Source: a candidate division TM6 bacterium UASB124 (GTDB lineage: Bacteria > Babelota > Babeliae > Babelales > RVW-14). Taken from it: 17,500 nt of DNA. Made by a program: the position numbers and the translations under genes. Shown here piece after piece: positions 1 to 6,951 of the stretch (within the stretch, counting starts at the first letter, position 1; each line of letters begins with the position of its first letter). The stretch covers positions 1 to 17,500 of the forward strand of contig CAMBZK010000009.1 of assembly GCA_945872225.1 (NCBI GenBank), read 5' to 3'. The notes below the pieces were generated by a model. It made no database searches and was not told where the DNA came from. It saw only the letters and a program-made list of their open reading frames with translations.

Positions 1-901
1 AAAAGTTTTTGATGCCGTAGGTAGCGCATGATCGAGCAGTATCGTGAATATCAATTGAAGTCACGGAAGAAGTGCCAATAGTGCCATCAGCCAGTTTCAC
101 TTGATCATGCATAAGAACAACGTAGTGTGGCGGAATATCTTGTTTGGCGCGCTTACAGTCTTCTGCGCTTGGCGATGCGGAACGGAACCAGTCAAACCGG
201 TTTAAAATGGTCTTTTTGCTAGCAGCATTAAGGCGCCACTGTTTAATTGCTTCGTGGTTGCCAGATCGCACAATGGCTGGTATCTCTTGCTCTTGCCATA
301 CAACGGGGAGGGTGTATGCCGGATGGTCAAGTAGTGGTCCACTGAAGGAATCTTGTTCAACAGATTCTGTGTTGCCGACAATGCCAGGCGCATAGCGCAG
401 AACAGCTTCGAGTAAAATTTGTGCTGGTAAATCACCACCCATAAGAACGTAATCGCCAATTGAAATCACGGCGTCGGCGTAGGTTTGTTCAACGCGCGCA
501 TCCATGCCTTCGTAGCGAGGGCATACAAGAATGAGATGTTGATGCCAAGAAGAGTGTGCTGATGCAACGGCTGATTTTGAAGCAAACACGGTATCCGCAA
601 TTATTTTTACCAGTGGTTGTGTGAGTACAGCACCCTGTGGTGAGAAAAATATTTTAAAGCCATTGCCGTGTGTAGCAACACAGTGGTTTATGGCTTTTTC
701 AACAACTTCAGGCTTGAGCATCATGCCTGCGCCGGGCCCACAGAGCTGTTGATCAATACGCTCTTTTGGTTCAACAAAATCTGAAAAACGAATCAAATTA
801 ATCTTGAGTAAGCCTTTTTCTTGCGCTTTGCCGAGTAGGCTTACATTGATAAATGATTCGTGTAGTTGAGGAAAAACGGTGATAATACTTACGGTGATCA
901 T
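1..901 (-). CDS. trmD: tRNA (guanine37-N1)-methyltransferase TrmD with C-terminal second SPOUT-like domain, partial at left edge
   Basis: Reading back from the ATG at 901-899 gives an open frame of 300 codons that leaves the window. The first ~240 residues are TrmD, which uses S-adenosylmethionine to methylate N1 of G37 in tRNAs and prevents +1 frameshifting. Visible motifs: GPGAGMMLKPE, YEGMDARV (Tyr130), SIGDYVLMGGDLPA in the knotted SAM site, LLDHP with the presumed catalytic Asp (about residue 192), and SGNHEAIKQWR. The usual CGRYEG motif reads CPRYEG here. E. coli TrmD is about 255 residues, but this frame continues from about residue 257 with PPHYVVLMH and TSSVTSIDIHDTARS, which match the start of the Methyltrn_RNA_4 (PF09936) SPOUT family as I remember it. 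It lies downstream of khpA but behind a terminator. The 3' end is not visible. TrmD is certain; the second domain is likely. Confidence 0.93.
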   Translation of the reverse strand, partial: MITVSIITVFPQLHESFINVSLLGKAQEKGLLKINLIRFSDFVEPKERIDQQLCGPGAGMMLKPEVVEKAINHCVATHGNGFKIFFSPQGAVLTQPLVKIIADTVFASKSAVASAHSSWHQHLILVCPRYEGMDARVEQTYADAVISIGDYVLMGGDLPAQILLEAVLRYAPGIVGNTESVEQDSFSGPLLDHPAYTLPVVWQEQEIPAIVRSGNHEAIKQWRLNAASKKTILNRFDWFRSASPSAEDCKRAKQDIPPHYVVLMHDQVKLADGTIGTSSVTSIDIHDTARSCATYGIKNF

Positions 902-925
902 GGGTTCTTACAAACAAAACAAGGC

Positions 926-956
926 AAAAAAAATGGCTGGCATATTATGCCAGCCA
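926..956 (-). terminator. Intrinsic terminator between khpA and trmD
   Basis: A near-perfect palindrome at 934-956 (11-base arms around one base, so about 8 bp with a 7-nt loop) is followed in minus-strand sense by eight T residues (933-926). A second, shorter hairpin (5 bp, loop TGA) lies at 974-986, right after the khpA stop. The pair would end, or attenuate, the ffh-rpsP-khpA transcript before trmD. Confidence 0.75.
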
Positions 957-988
957 CGACAACTTTTAGCAGTTCGCCTGAGGCGACA

Positions 989-1222
989 CTACTCAAGAAT
1001 TTCAAGTACAGCGCGCTTGTGGTCTTTTGACGCAGCAGCGTGTACAAGTGTTCTAATTGAGCGAGCAGTACGTCCTTCTTTGCCGATAACCTTCCCAAGA
1101 TCTTCAGGCGCAACGCGCAATTCGATAATGGTTGATTGTTCGCCAGTTACTTCAGAAACGTTCACATGCTCAGGCTTATCGACGAGCTTCTTTACAATAA
1201 ACTCGACCAACTCTTTTAACAT
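989..1222 (-). CDS. khpA: KH-domain RNA-binding protein KhpA (YlqC family)
   Basis: A 77-residue single KH domain protein, within the family's usual size. The RNA-binding loop GxxG reads GKEG (residues 47-50) inside LGKVIGKEGRTARSIRTL. I chose the internal ATG at 1222 over the longer frame starting at 1276, because GGGAGAG lies just upstream and residues from here (MLKELVEFI) match the family start. KhpA forms heterodimers with KhpB/Jag in Gram-positive bacteria and binds many RNAs; a Jag-like protein is also in this window (6952-7713). Its place after rpsP matches the Firmicutes order ffh-rpsP-ylqC-rimM-trmD, but with rimM missing. Confidence 0.92.
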   Translation of the reverse strand: MLKELVEFIVKKLVDKPEHVNVSEVTGEQSTIIELRVAPEDLGKVIGKEGRTARSIRTLVHAAASKDHKRAVLEILE

Positions 1223-1316
1223 GCTCTCTCCCTTATGCATGTAATGCCACTTACGATGGTAGTCAAATACCACCACCGCAAGACGATGTCTGACCTAACA
1301 AAAGTATGCGAGTACT

Positions 1317-1553
1317 TTACGAAGCAACGTTCTTCATAACTCTTGCAACAGCTGGTGAGCAGATAGCGCCCTTTGCAATCCAAGCTTGGATGCGTTCAGT
1401 GTGCAATTGAACTGCTGTGTGCTTGACTGGGTCGTAGGTACCCAAAGTTTCAAGACACGCACCATCGCGTTTCTTGCGTGAGTCGACAGCGACAATACGC
1501 CAGAAGTGACGGTTTTTGGTACCAATGAGGCTAAAGCGAATAGAGACAGCCAT
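1317..1553 (-). CDS. rpsP: 30S ribosomal protein bS16
   Basis: A 78-residue protein with the bS16 signature: MAVSIRFSLIGTK, WRIVAVDSRKKRDG and ETLGTYDP in order. bS16 binds 16S rRNA and helps assemble the small subunit. The start at 1553 is preferred over the frame's first Met at 1574 because AAAGGAA (1561-1567) is well placed and the family begins MAVxIR. It lies 67 bp after ffh with no terminator between them, so the two are probably cotranscribed. A weak possible internal promoter (TTTGAT, 16 bp, TATAGT at 1574-1601) would put the transcript start on the ribosome binding site, so I do not list it. Confidence 0.96.
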   Translation of the reverse strand: MAVSIRFSLIGTKNRHFWRIVAVDSRKKRDGACLETLGTYDPVKHTAVQLHTERIQAWIAKGAICSPAVARVMKNVAS

Positions 1554-1620
1554 GTAAAAATTCCTTTCAGGCAACTATAATCATTGAAATTGAGCATCAA
1601 AACGAGAGGCAGATAAACAA

Positions 1621-2949
1621 TTAGGAAAACCGTTTTAGTTTGCCCATCTTCTTCACCATTTTAGCAAATTGTTTGCATTCTTCAAACCTTTGTAACAAAT
1701 GATTTACATCTTGTGCGCTAACACCGGCACCAGCAGCTATGCGTTTTCTGCGTGATCCATCAAGCAAAGCAGGCACTAGGCGCTCTTTTTCAGTCATTGA
1801 ACCAATGATTGCTTTGAAGCGTCTTGTTTCTACCTGTCCTTTTTCCATAGCTTCAGGAGTGATTTGGTGACTGCCTGGCAAGTAGCGTAATATTTTTTGC
1901 ATAGACCCCATCTTATCAAGCATCTGGAGCTGCTCTTGGAAGTCTTTCAGGTTGAAAGAACCTTCCATAAACTTCTTCGCCATGCTTTCTTGGGTCTGCT
2001 GGCTGACGCTTTCCGTAGCTTTTTCAAGGAGCGTTTGGAGGTCACCCATGCCCAAAATTCTGGTGGTCATGCGTTCGGGGACAAAATTTTCTAGGTCTTC
2101 AATTTTTTCACCTGAGCCAACCCAAGCGATTGGTTTGCCAAGCTGAAAACGAAATGCAAAAGCAGCGCCGCCACGGGTGTCGCTATCCATTTTGGTTAAA
2201 ATAGCGGCATCAAACCCGATTTGGTCGTTAAAGGCACGTGCTACGTTGAGCGATTCTTGGCCGGTCATGGCATCAAGGACAAGGAGCTTATGCTTTGGTG
2301 AAAGCGCTTTGTTAATATCTACCAGCTCTTGCATCATAGTTTCATCAATATGCAAGCGTCCGGCGGTATCAAGAATGAGGTGTTCATAACATTTTTGTTT
2401 GAATACTTGTTGCAGCTCAAGGGCGGCAGCAAGGGGCGTTGTTGCTTTGGTGCGATGAAAATCAACACCAACTTGTTTGGCCAAAATTTCGAGCTGGTCT
2501 ATTGCTGCTGGGCGATAAAAATCGATGGAACCAATCAAAATATGTCGCTGCTTGCCTCGTTGTCGCGCTTGCTCTTTCGTGTAGTGGCAGAGCTTTGCAA
2601 CTGTTGTTGTTTTACCTGATCCCTGCAACCCCATGACCATAATAACGGATGGAATTTGAAAAGTAATGGCAGTGATGGCGTTTTTACCGCCCAGAAAAGC
2701 CAATAAGCTATCATGAACTATTTTGATAAATTGCTCACTTGGCTTAAGTGCCTGATGAACTTTTTGCCCGGTGACGGCACTCTTAACCTGTTCTAAAAAA
2801 GCGTCGACGACAGCTAACGGGACGTCAGCTTCAAGTAAGCCGTCACGCACTTGTGCGTAAGCTTGCGCCATATTCTCTTCAGTGAGCTTGTGTGAATTGC
2901 TCAACCACTGTAAAACACCAGAAAATTTTTGGGATAAAAAATCAAACAT
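1621..2949 (-). CDS. ffh: Signal recognition particle protein Ffh (SRP54 GTPase)
   Basis: A 442-residue protein that binds 4.5S RNA and signal sequences and delivers ribosomes to FtsY at the membrane. Domain order is N (helical), G, M. The G domain shows the P-loop GLQGSGKTTTVAKL, DFYRPAA (usually DTYRPAA), DTAGRLHIDE and TKMDSDTRGGAA. The M domain has the RNA-binding stretch SRRKRIAAGAGVSAQDVN followed by LLQRF. The start at 2949 is used because AGGTG lies upstream and because the longer frame, from 3018, would run into tRNA-Phe. The gene is 36 bp after the tRNA and probably shares its promoter at 3125-3153. No SRP RNA gene was recognised in the window. Confidence 0.97.
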   Translation of the reverse strand: MFDFLSQKFSGVLQWLSNSHKLTEENMAQAYAQVRDGLLEADVPLAVVDAFLEQVKSAVTGQKVHQALKPSEQFIKIVHDSLLAFLGGKNAITAITFQIPSVIMVMGLQGSGKTTTVAKLCHYTKEQARQRGKQRHILIGSIDFYRPAAIDQLEILAKQVGVDFHRTKATTPLAAALELQQVFKQKCYEHLILDTAGRLHIDETMMQELVDINKALSPKHKLLVLDAMTGQESLNVARAFNDQIGFDAAILTKMDSDTRGGAAFAFRFQLGKPIAWVGSGEKIEDLENFVPERMTTRILGMGDLQTLLEKATESVSQQTQESMAKKFMEGSFNLKDFQEQLQMLDKMGSMQKILRYLPGSHQITPEAMEKGQVETRRFKAIIGSMTEKERLVPALLDGSRRKRIAAGAGVSAQDVNHLLQRFEECKQFAKMVKKMGKLKRFS

Positions 2950-2985
2950 TGAGCACCTAATGATGCAAAGAAATTTATTAGAAAG

Positions 2986-3061
2986 TGGTGCCGGGAATTG
3001 GAGTTGAACCAACGACACATAGATTTTCAGTCTACTGCTCTACCACCTGAGCTATCCCGGC
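2986..3061 (-). tRNA. tRNA-Phe (anticodon GAA)
   Basis: The minus strand folds as a full cloverleaf of 76 nt. The acceptor GCCGGGA pairs with TCCCGGC, the D stem is GCTC/GAGC, the anticodon loop CTGAAAA gives GAA, and the T loop is TTCAACT with stem TTGG/CCAA. The discriminator A is followed by a genomically encoded CCA (2988-2986). It precedes ffh, so the primary transcript is probably a tRNA-mRNA that must be processed. Confidence 0.97.
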
Positions 3062-3124
3062 AACGGACGCATGCGCTGCACACATTACATAATCAAATAC
3101 GCACAGAATCGCAACACGAACAAA

Positions 3125-3153
3125 AGAGTACAGTTGCAGGCATTTCTTGTCAA
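3125..3153 (-). promoter_or_regulatory. Sigma-70-type promoter for tRNA-Phe and ffh operon
   Basis: Minus strand: TTGACA (3153-3148, perfect -35), 17-bp spacer, TACTCT (3130-3125, -10). The predicted transcript start is about 57 nt upstream of the tRNA 5' end. Confidence 0.65.
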
Positions 3154-3239
3154 CTGAAAAATGCGCGTTGTATATGCAATACTTGTCTTTTTGCGTAATC
3201 TGCGGTTGAATTATAGCTATTTAGCGGTAAAAAACTATA

Positions 3240-3278
3240 GTTGTAGCCTTTATGCCTATGTCTTGGGCATACTACAAC
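3240..3278 (+). promoter_or_regulatory. Long hairpin in the kup leader
   Basis: GTTGTAG (3240-3246) pairs with CTACAAC (3272-3278). Inside it ATGCC pairs with GGCAT around TATGTCTTG, giving a two-part stem 40 bp upstream of the kup start. No T-run follows, so it is not a simple terminator. The surrounding AT-rich stretch 3182-3239 probably holds the kup promoter, but no box pair is convincing. Confidence 0.45.
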
Positions 3279-3318
3279 CTCAAACAACATATTGCATTTT
3301 CTAGAAACGAGGATTTGT

Positions 3319-5163
3319 ATGAATGGCTCGTCATTTGGCCTGCAAGACACGGGAATTATAAAGTCATTTAAAGATGCTATTAAATCGCTGGGCGTGGTTT
3401 TTGGGGATATAGGCACCAGTCCCATTTATGCCCTTTCTATTATTTTTCATACGGTCCAGCCAACAGTAGAAAATGTTTTTGGTGTTCTCTCGCTCATAGC
3501 GTGGACACTTTTTCTGCTTGTAGGAGTTGGCTATGCTTGGCTTGCGATGGGGCTTGGTAAAAAAGGCGAGGGGGGCACGATTGTACTGCGTGAGTTATTG
3601 GTTCCCTTGGTCAAATCACCAACACAGGTAGCCATCATTACTGGTATGTCATTTTTAGGGATAGCGCTCTTTTTTGGTGATGGTGTCATAACACCAGCCG
3701 TAAGTATTTTGAGTGCGGTAGAGGGTATTGCTCATATGCCAGGTTGCGCCAATATTAACCATTCATACGTTATTGTGCTTGCTTGCTTTGTTGCGGTGTG
3801 CCTCTTTGTTTTGCAGCGGCGTGGTACCGAAAAGGTCTCCATTTTATTTGGCCCGATCATGTTGCTCTGGTTTTTAGTATTGCTTGTTTCTGGTGCGTAT
3901 TCAGTTTGGCAAATGCCAAACATTATCTATGCGATCAATCCTTGGTATGCGATCAAATTTATGATTACGAATAAAGTAACAGCGTTTTTGGTGCTGTCTG
4001 GCGTAACGTTATGTGCAACAGGTGGCGAGGGCTTATACGCTGACATGGGGCATTTGGGCCGGAAGCCAATTATTCGCGCATGGTTTTTTGTTTTTATTGT
4101 GTTGCTCTTGGCTTATTTGGGGCAAGGGGCTTTCTTAATTAATAATCCTCACGCCACGTCTATTTTATATCAAATGATTTTGAGTCAGATTCCAACGGTG
4201 TTTTATATCCCATTCTTGGTCTTGAGTATTTTTGCAACAATTATTGCCTCACAAGGTATCATTAGCGGTCTTTTTTCAGTCGTGTATCAAGGCATTACGA
4301 CTAACATGATGACGTTGTTTAAAGTTGATTATACATCAAGTAAGTTGCGGTCACAGGTTTATGTTGGTGCCATCAATTGGGCATTGATGTTTGCCGTGCT
4401 TATTTTTATTGTGCAGTTCCAGTATTCGCATAACCTTGCCTCAGCGTATGGTCTTGCGGTGACGGGGACCATGAGCGTGACGGGCGCACTGATGACCTGG
4501 ATCTTTTTGTTGCGCCATCAGTATGGCAAGATGTCAGTAGCCATTTTGATCACCTGCATTGATATCGTATTTTTCATGTCAAATACGCTCAAAATTCCTC
4601 ATGGAGGTTATTGGTCGCTCATCATTGCGTCAGTGCCACTCTCCGTTATTTTGATCTACACCGCCGGCCAGCGCCGCGTTAAGCAAGCTGCCGAGCCGAT
4701 GCCGCTAGAAGTCTTTTTAGAAAAATATGAGCAGCGTTACCAAGAAGCGAGCAAGCTTGACGGCTCAGCGATCTTCTTTGTCCGCAGTATCCATTCAGTG
4801 CAGTCGTACGTGGTGCAGACCTTGTTTGAAAATAACATCATGTACGAAGACAATATCCTGGTGGCGGTTATTACCAGGGACGACCCGTTTGGGGTGATTG
4901 GCTTTTTTAAGGGCAACTTGGCTCCTGGCTTTAGAATTTTTGAAATTCACATGGGCTACATGGAGATGCTTGATATCGAAAAAATACTGCACAATGCGGG
5001 CATTGATGCCTGCGTTATGTTTTATGGCCAGGGTGAGATTGTGACTAAGAAGTTGCCGTGGAAGATTTTTTCGCTCATCAAGCGCATCTCTCCATCGTTT
5101 GTGCAGTTTTACAAATTGCCATCACACAAGCTTCACGGCGTGGTTTCGTCAGTAGAGATTTAA
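3319..5163 (+). CDS. kup: KUP-family potassium uptake transporter
   Basis: A 614-residue membrane protein (E. coli Kup: 622) importing K+, probably with H+. Residues 27-41 carry the family signature GVVFGDIGTSPIYAL. About twelve hydrophobic segments follow through about residue 460, with GEGGTIVLRELL and GDGVITPAVSILSAVEG in the expected places, and then a soluble C-terminal domain of about 150 residues. The start at 3319 is chosen because GAGGA (3309-3313) sits upstream; an earlier in-frame ATG at 3292 has no ribosome binding site. It stands alone, with a leader hairpin before and a bidirectional terminator after. No Trk, Kdp or c-di-AMP gene is nearby. Confidence 0.95.
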   Translation: MNGSSFGLQDTGIIKSFKDAIKSLGVVFGDIGTSPIYALSIIFHTVQPTVENVFGVLSLIAWTLFLLVGVGYAWLAMGLGKKGEGGTIVLRELLVPLVKSPTQVAIITGMSFLGIALFFGDGVITPAVSILSAVEGIAHMPGCANINHSYVIVLACFVAVCLFVLQRRGTEKVSILFGPIMLLWFLVLLVSGAYSVWQMPNIIYAINPWYAIKFMITNKVTAFLVLSGVTLCATGGEGLYADMGHLGRKPIIRAWFFVFIVLLLAYLGQGAFLINNPHATSILYQMILSQIPTVFYIPFLVLSIFATIIASQGIISGLFSVVYQGITTNMMTLFKVDYTSSKLRSQVYVGAINWALMFAVLIFIVQFQYSHNLASAYGLAVTGTMSVTGALMTWIFLLRHQYGKMSVAILITCIDIVFFMSNTLKIPHGGYWSLIIASVPLSVILIYTAGQRRVKQAAEPMPLEVFLEKYEQRYQEASKLDGSAIFFVRSIHSVQSYVVQTLFENNIMYEDNILVAVITRDDPFGVIGFFKGNLAPGFRIFEIHMGYMEMLDIEKILHNAGIDACVMFYGQGEIVTKKLPWKIFSLIKRISPSFVQFYKLPSHKLHGVVSSVEI

Positions 5164-5167
5164 TCAG

Positions 5168-5207
5168 AAAAAGCCCCAGGAGCTTCCAAGCTTCTGGGGC
5201 TTTTTTT
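5168..5207. terminator. Bidirectional terminator between kup and the GNAT gene
   Basis: AGCCCCAG (5172-5179) pairs with CTGGGGCT (5194-5201), with AGCTT/AAGCT inside. A-runs precede and seven T residues follow the stem, so it can end kup (plus) and the acetyltransferase gene (minus). Confidence 0.9.
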
Positions 5208-5219
5208 ACAGAAAGAAGA

Positions 5220-6191
5220 CTACAGCTTAAGTCTCCTAAAGACTGATAAGAACAACTTAGCGGCAACTGTTCTAGTTGGGACGTAACTCTTTGCCCAATA
5301 AGTTGCACTACCCGTGGGTGTTTTTACCAAAGCACCTTCTTTGAAGCCGTGGCGTCGATAAAAACGGTTGCGTTTTGCTTCCTCGCCGTGACCAGTAGTT
5401 TGCAACGTAACCTTGTAGACACCTGCTTTTTTACCGTAAGTTAATGCTTGATCCAGCAACAATGAGCCGCATCCTTTGCTGTGCAATGAGGTATCAACAG
5501 CCAAGTGGTGGAGGTGCATTTTAGGTACACAATCGCTTTCATCTACCAGGTGGGTTGAAGCTAGCAGCTGCTGCCAACGTGGTGGTCTGACTGCAAAGCT
5601 GACAAATCCAACAGCAAGCCCTCGATAGAGACATACCTTCGTGGTGCCATCTGTTTTGAGTCCAGCAAGGACATCATACTCTAAGCATTCGTCGAGCAGT
5701 GTTGCCCGTTTTTCGCCATAGCAACCGTCAAGAGTTGAAGAAAGTGCACCAAAGTGTTCACGGGCTAGAACCGTCAACGCCTCTCGGTCGCGTGTTGGGT
5801 TATAGTCGGCAACTTCAAAAGCTGTTTGATCAACATCATCTTCTTCGACTGTTGGGTCGTACATGGCTGCTTCATATTCATCGTATGCGCCAGTCATGTC
5901 GCTACGAGCGCCTCTTTCTTCTGCCATTGCCCTGAGTGCTGCCAGCCTAGAAAACAACAACATTGCATAGCTAGATCCTGCGAGTGTAAACAACACGGCA
6001 CAGGATTGAACAAGCGTTGGTTTTCCATCTGCGTCTTCTAGTCCTAGTTTGTATAGGACTGAGCTGGGCCTGTCTTTGCTTGGCGGTTTGCTCTCAGCTC
6101 CTGCTGCCAGCAATGGTTGATTACAACATAATAGTGCAAACCCTACCGCATAGGGCGCGCAGGTTGATCGGAGTAGATTTAAAAACATCAT
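5220..6191 (-). CDS. GNAT-family acetyltransferase with N-terminal signal/membrane region
   Basis: A 323-residue protein. Residues 1-30 look like a signal peptide or first membrane anchor (hydrophobic core PYAVGFALLCC, possible cleavage near LLAAGAE). Residues 61-86 form a second hydrophobic segment ending in charged residues. An acidic linker (about 97-125) leads to a GNAT domain. Motif A reads LHHLAVDTSLHSKGCGSLLL, with the acetyl-CoA loop SKGCGS (238-243), and motif B includes NRFYRRHGF (275-283). GNAT enzymes move an acetyl group from acetyl-CoA to an amine; the substrate cannot be told here. Export would be odd, since acetyl-CoA is cytoplasmic. It may be a hairpin-anchored cytoplasmic enzyme or a protein sent into a host. 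The start is either 6191 or 6188 (adjacent Mets); the ribosome binding site is weak. Confidence 0.85.
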   Translation of the reverse strand: MMFLNLLRSTCAPYAVGFALLCCNQPLLAAGAESKPPSKDRPSSVLYKLGLEDADGKPTLVQSCAVLFTLAGSSYAMLLFSRLAALRAMAEERGARSDMTGAYDEYEAAMYDPTVEEDDVDQTAFEVADYNPTRDREALTVLAREHFGALSSTLDGCYGEKRATLLDECLEYDVLAGLKTDGTTKVCLYRGLAVGFVSFAVRPPRWQQLLASTHLVDESDCVPKMHLHHLAVDTSLHSKGCGSLLLDQALTYGKKAGVYKVTLQTTGHGEEAKRNRFYRRHGFKEGALVKTPTGSATYWAKSYVPTRTVAAKLFLSVFRRLKL

Positions 6192-6209
6192 GATTTATCT
6201 TTCAAATAT

Positions 6210-6247
6210 AAAAAAAGAGGGCCGACAATTTTGCCGACCCTCTTTTT
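6210..6247. terminator. Bidirectional-type terminator upstream of the GNAT gene
   Basis: AGAGGGCCGACA pairs with TGCCGACCCTCT (two mismatches) around ATTT, with A7 before and T5 after. On the minus strand it follows the 49-codon ORF and would separate it from the GNAT gene. Confidence 0.7.
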
Positions 6248-6268
6248 GATTGCTAAAGTATTGAATAT

Positions 6269-6418
6269 CTATTGTTTGAGTCGGTTTAAAATATGTGCCA
6301 CCATGCTGCGTATTACGCGCACAGGAATGGTAATGCGATCAGCAATAGTTGCTGCGCATGGTACGAATGCTACCGATGCAAGGGTCCTGTGATTTGGCGA
6401 TGGTTTGTTGGCTAACAT
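6269..6418 (-). CDS. Small hypothetical protein, 49 residues
   Basis: This frame starts MLANKPSPNHRTLASVAFVP and ends LNRLKQ before a TAG at 6271-6269. AGAAAGG lies 8 bp before the ATG, and a strong terminator stands just downstream (6210-6247), so the stretch behaves like a short monocistronic gene. The peptide is basic with an amphipathic, Val/Ile-rich second half (residues 22-46). No known family is recognised. On the minus strand TTGCAA and TATCAT about 19 bp apart upstream could be a poor promoter. It may be a real microprotein, or the transcript may be a regulatory RNA with a chance ORF. Confidence 0.45.
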   Translation of the reverse strand: MLANKPSPNHRTLASVAFVPCAATIADRITIPVRVIRSMVAHILNRLKQ

Positions 6419-6666
6419 GAATTAAACCTTTCTAGTTATTTTGGTTAATATGATAAAGTTAGCATGGCTTAATATTGCAAAAAGAAAATAAAATGTCAAA
6501 TGGCCCATCTTGCACCCATTAAATCATATAAAAAAATCTTCCAACAGTTCTTAAAAACCCACCCCTTTCCCTAGAGCTATGTCGCCAAAAGTGGTAGGTT
6601 CTGCGCGTGACAAGAGGATCATTTTGTAGAAAATGATATTTTTTGCTAAAAAAGCATTGTGGCCTG
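6419..6666. other. AT-rich intergenic stretch with one terminator-like hairpin
   Basis: No ORF with support. At 6618-6637 ATCATTTT pairs with AAAATGAT around GTAG and is followed by T6 (6639-6644), a weak AT-only intrinsic terminator in plus sense. No gene upstream on that strand needs it. A C/T-rich patch at 6558-6575 has no assigned role. Confidence 0.4.
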
Positions 6667-6694
6667 TTGACTTTTCCCACAAAACAGTTAAATT
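6667..6694 (+). promoter_or_regulatory. Promoter for tRNA-Gly
   Basis: TTGACT (6667-6672), 16-bp spacer, TAAATT (6689-6694), ending 26 bp before the tRNA 5' end. Confidence 0.55.
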
Positions 6695-6720
6695 CTTACC
6701 TGTTCTTTGTGATTTGTTTA

Positions 6721-6795
6721 GCGGGAATAGCTCAGTGGTAGAGCATTGCCTTGCCAAGGCAAGGGTCGCGGGTTCGAATCCCGTTTCCCGCTCCA
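6721..6795 (+). tRNA. tRNA-Gly (anticodon GCC)
   Basis: Full cloverleaf of 75 nt: acceptor GCGGGAA/TTCCCGC, D arm GCTC/GAGC, anticodon stem TTGCC/GGCAA with loop TTGCCAA giving GCC, T arm GCGGG/CCCGT with loop TTCGAAT, discriminator T and encoded CCA (6793-6795). No terminator follows directly, so readthrough to jag 156 bp later is possible. Confidence 0.98.
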
Positions 6796-6951
6796 TAAAA
6801 ACAAGTGAAAGAATCGATCAAAACTGGACGATTGCAACTGGGGGTATTTTCTGTTAGGGTATTCCTGAAGTATACGCAATTTCTAATAAAATCGCGCACT
6901 CACCATACAAATATTTTTTCTAATTTCATCGTTGTTGAAAGGTTTTAGCAG

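Noticed and set aside
3182..3318. Known c-di-AMP riboswitch in the kup leader
   Set aside because: The stretch is short and AT-rich, and I could not match conserved ydaO elements; reported only as an unknown hairpin.
3150..3425. Minus-strand ORF of 91 residues opposite the kup start
   Set aside because: It overlaps the kup coding start and leader, has no ribosome binding site, and crosses the tRNA-Phe promoter.
6440..6617. SRP RNA or other housekeeping RNA upstream of tRNA-Gly
   Set aside because: No GGAAG-type tetraloop helix or long base pairing was found in either strand.
6551..6796. Minus-strand ORF of 81 residues beginning ERETGFEPAT
   Set aside because: It is the antisense reading of tRNA-Gly; this peptide is a familiar false gene call opposite tRNAs.
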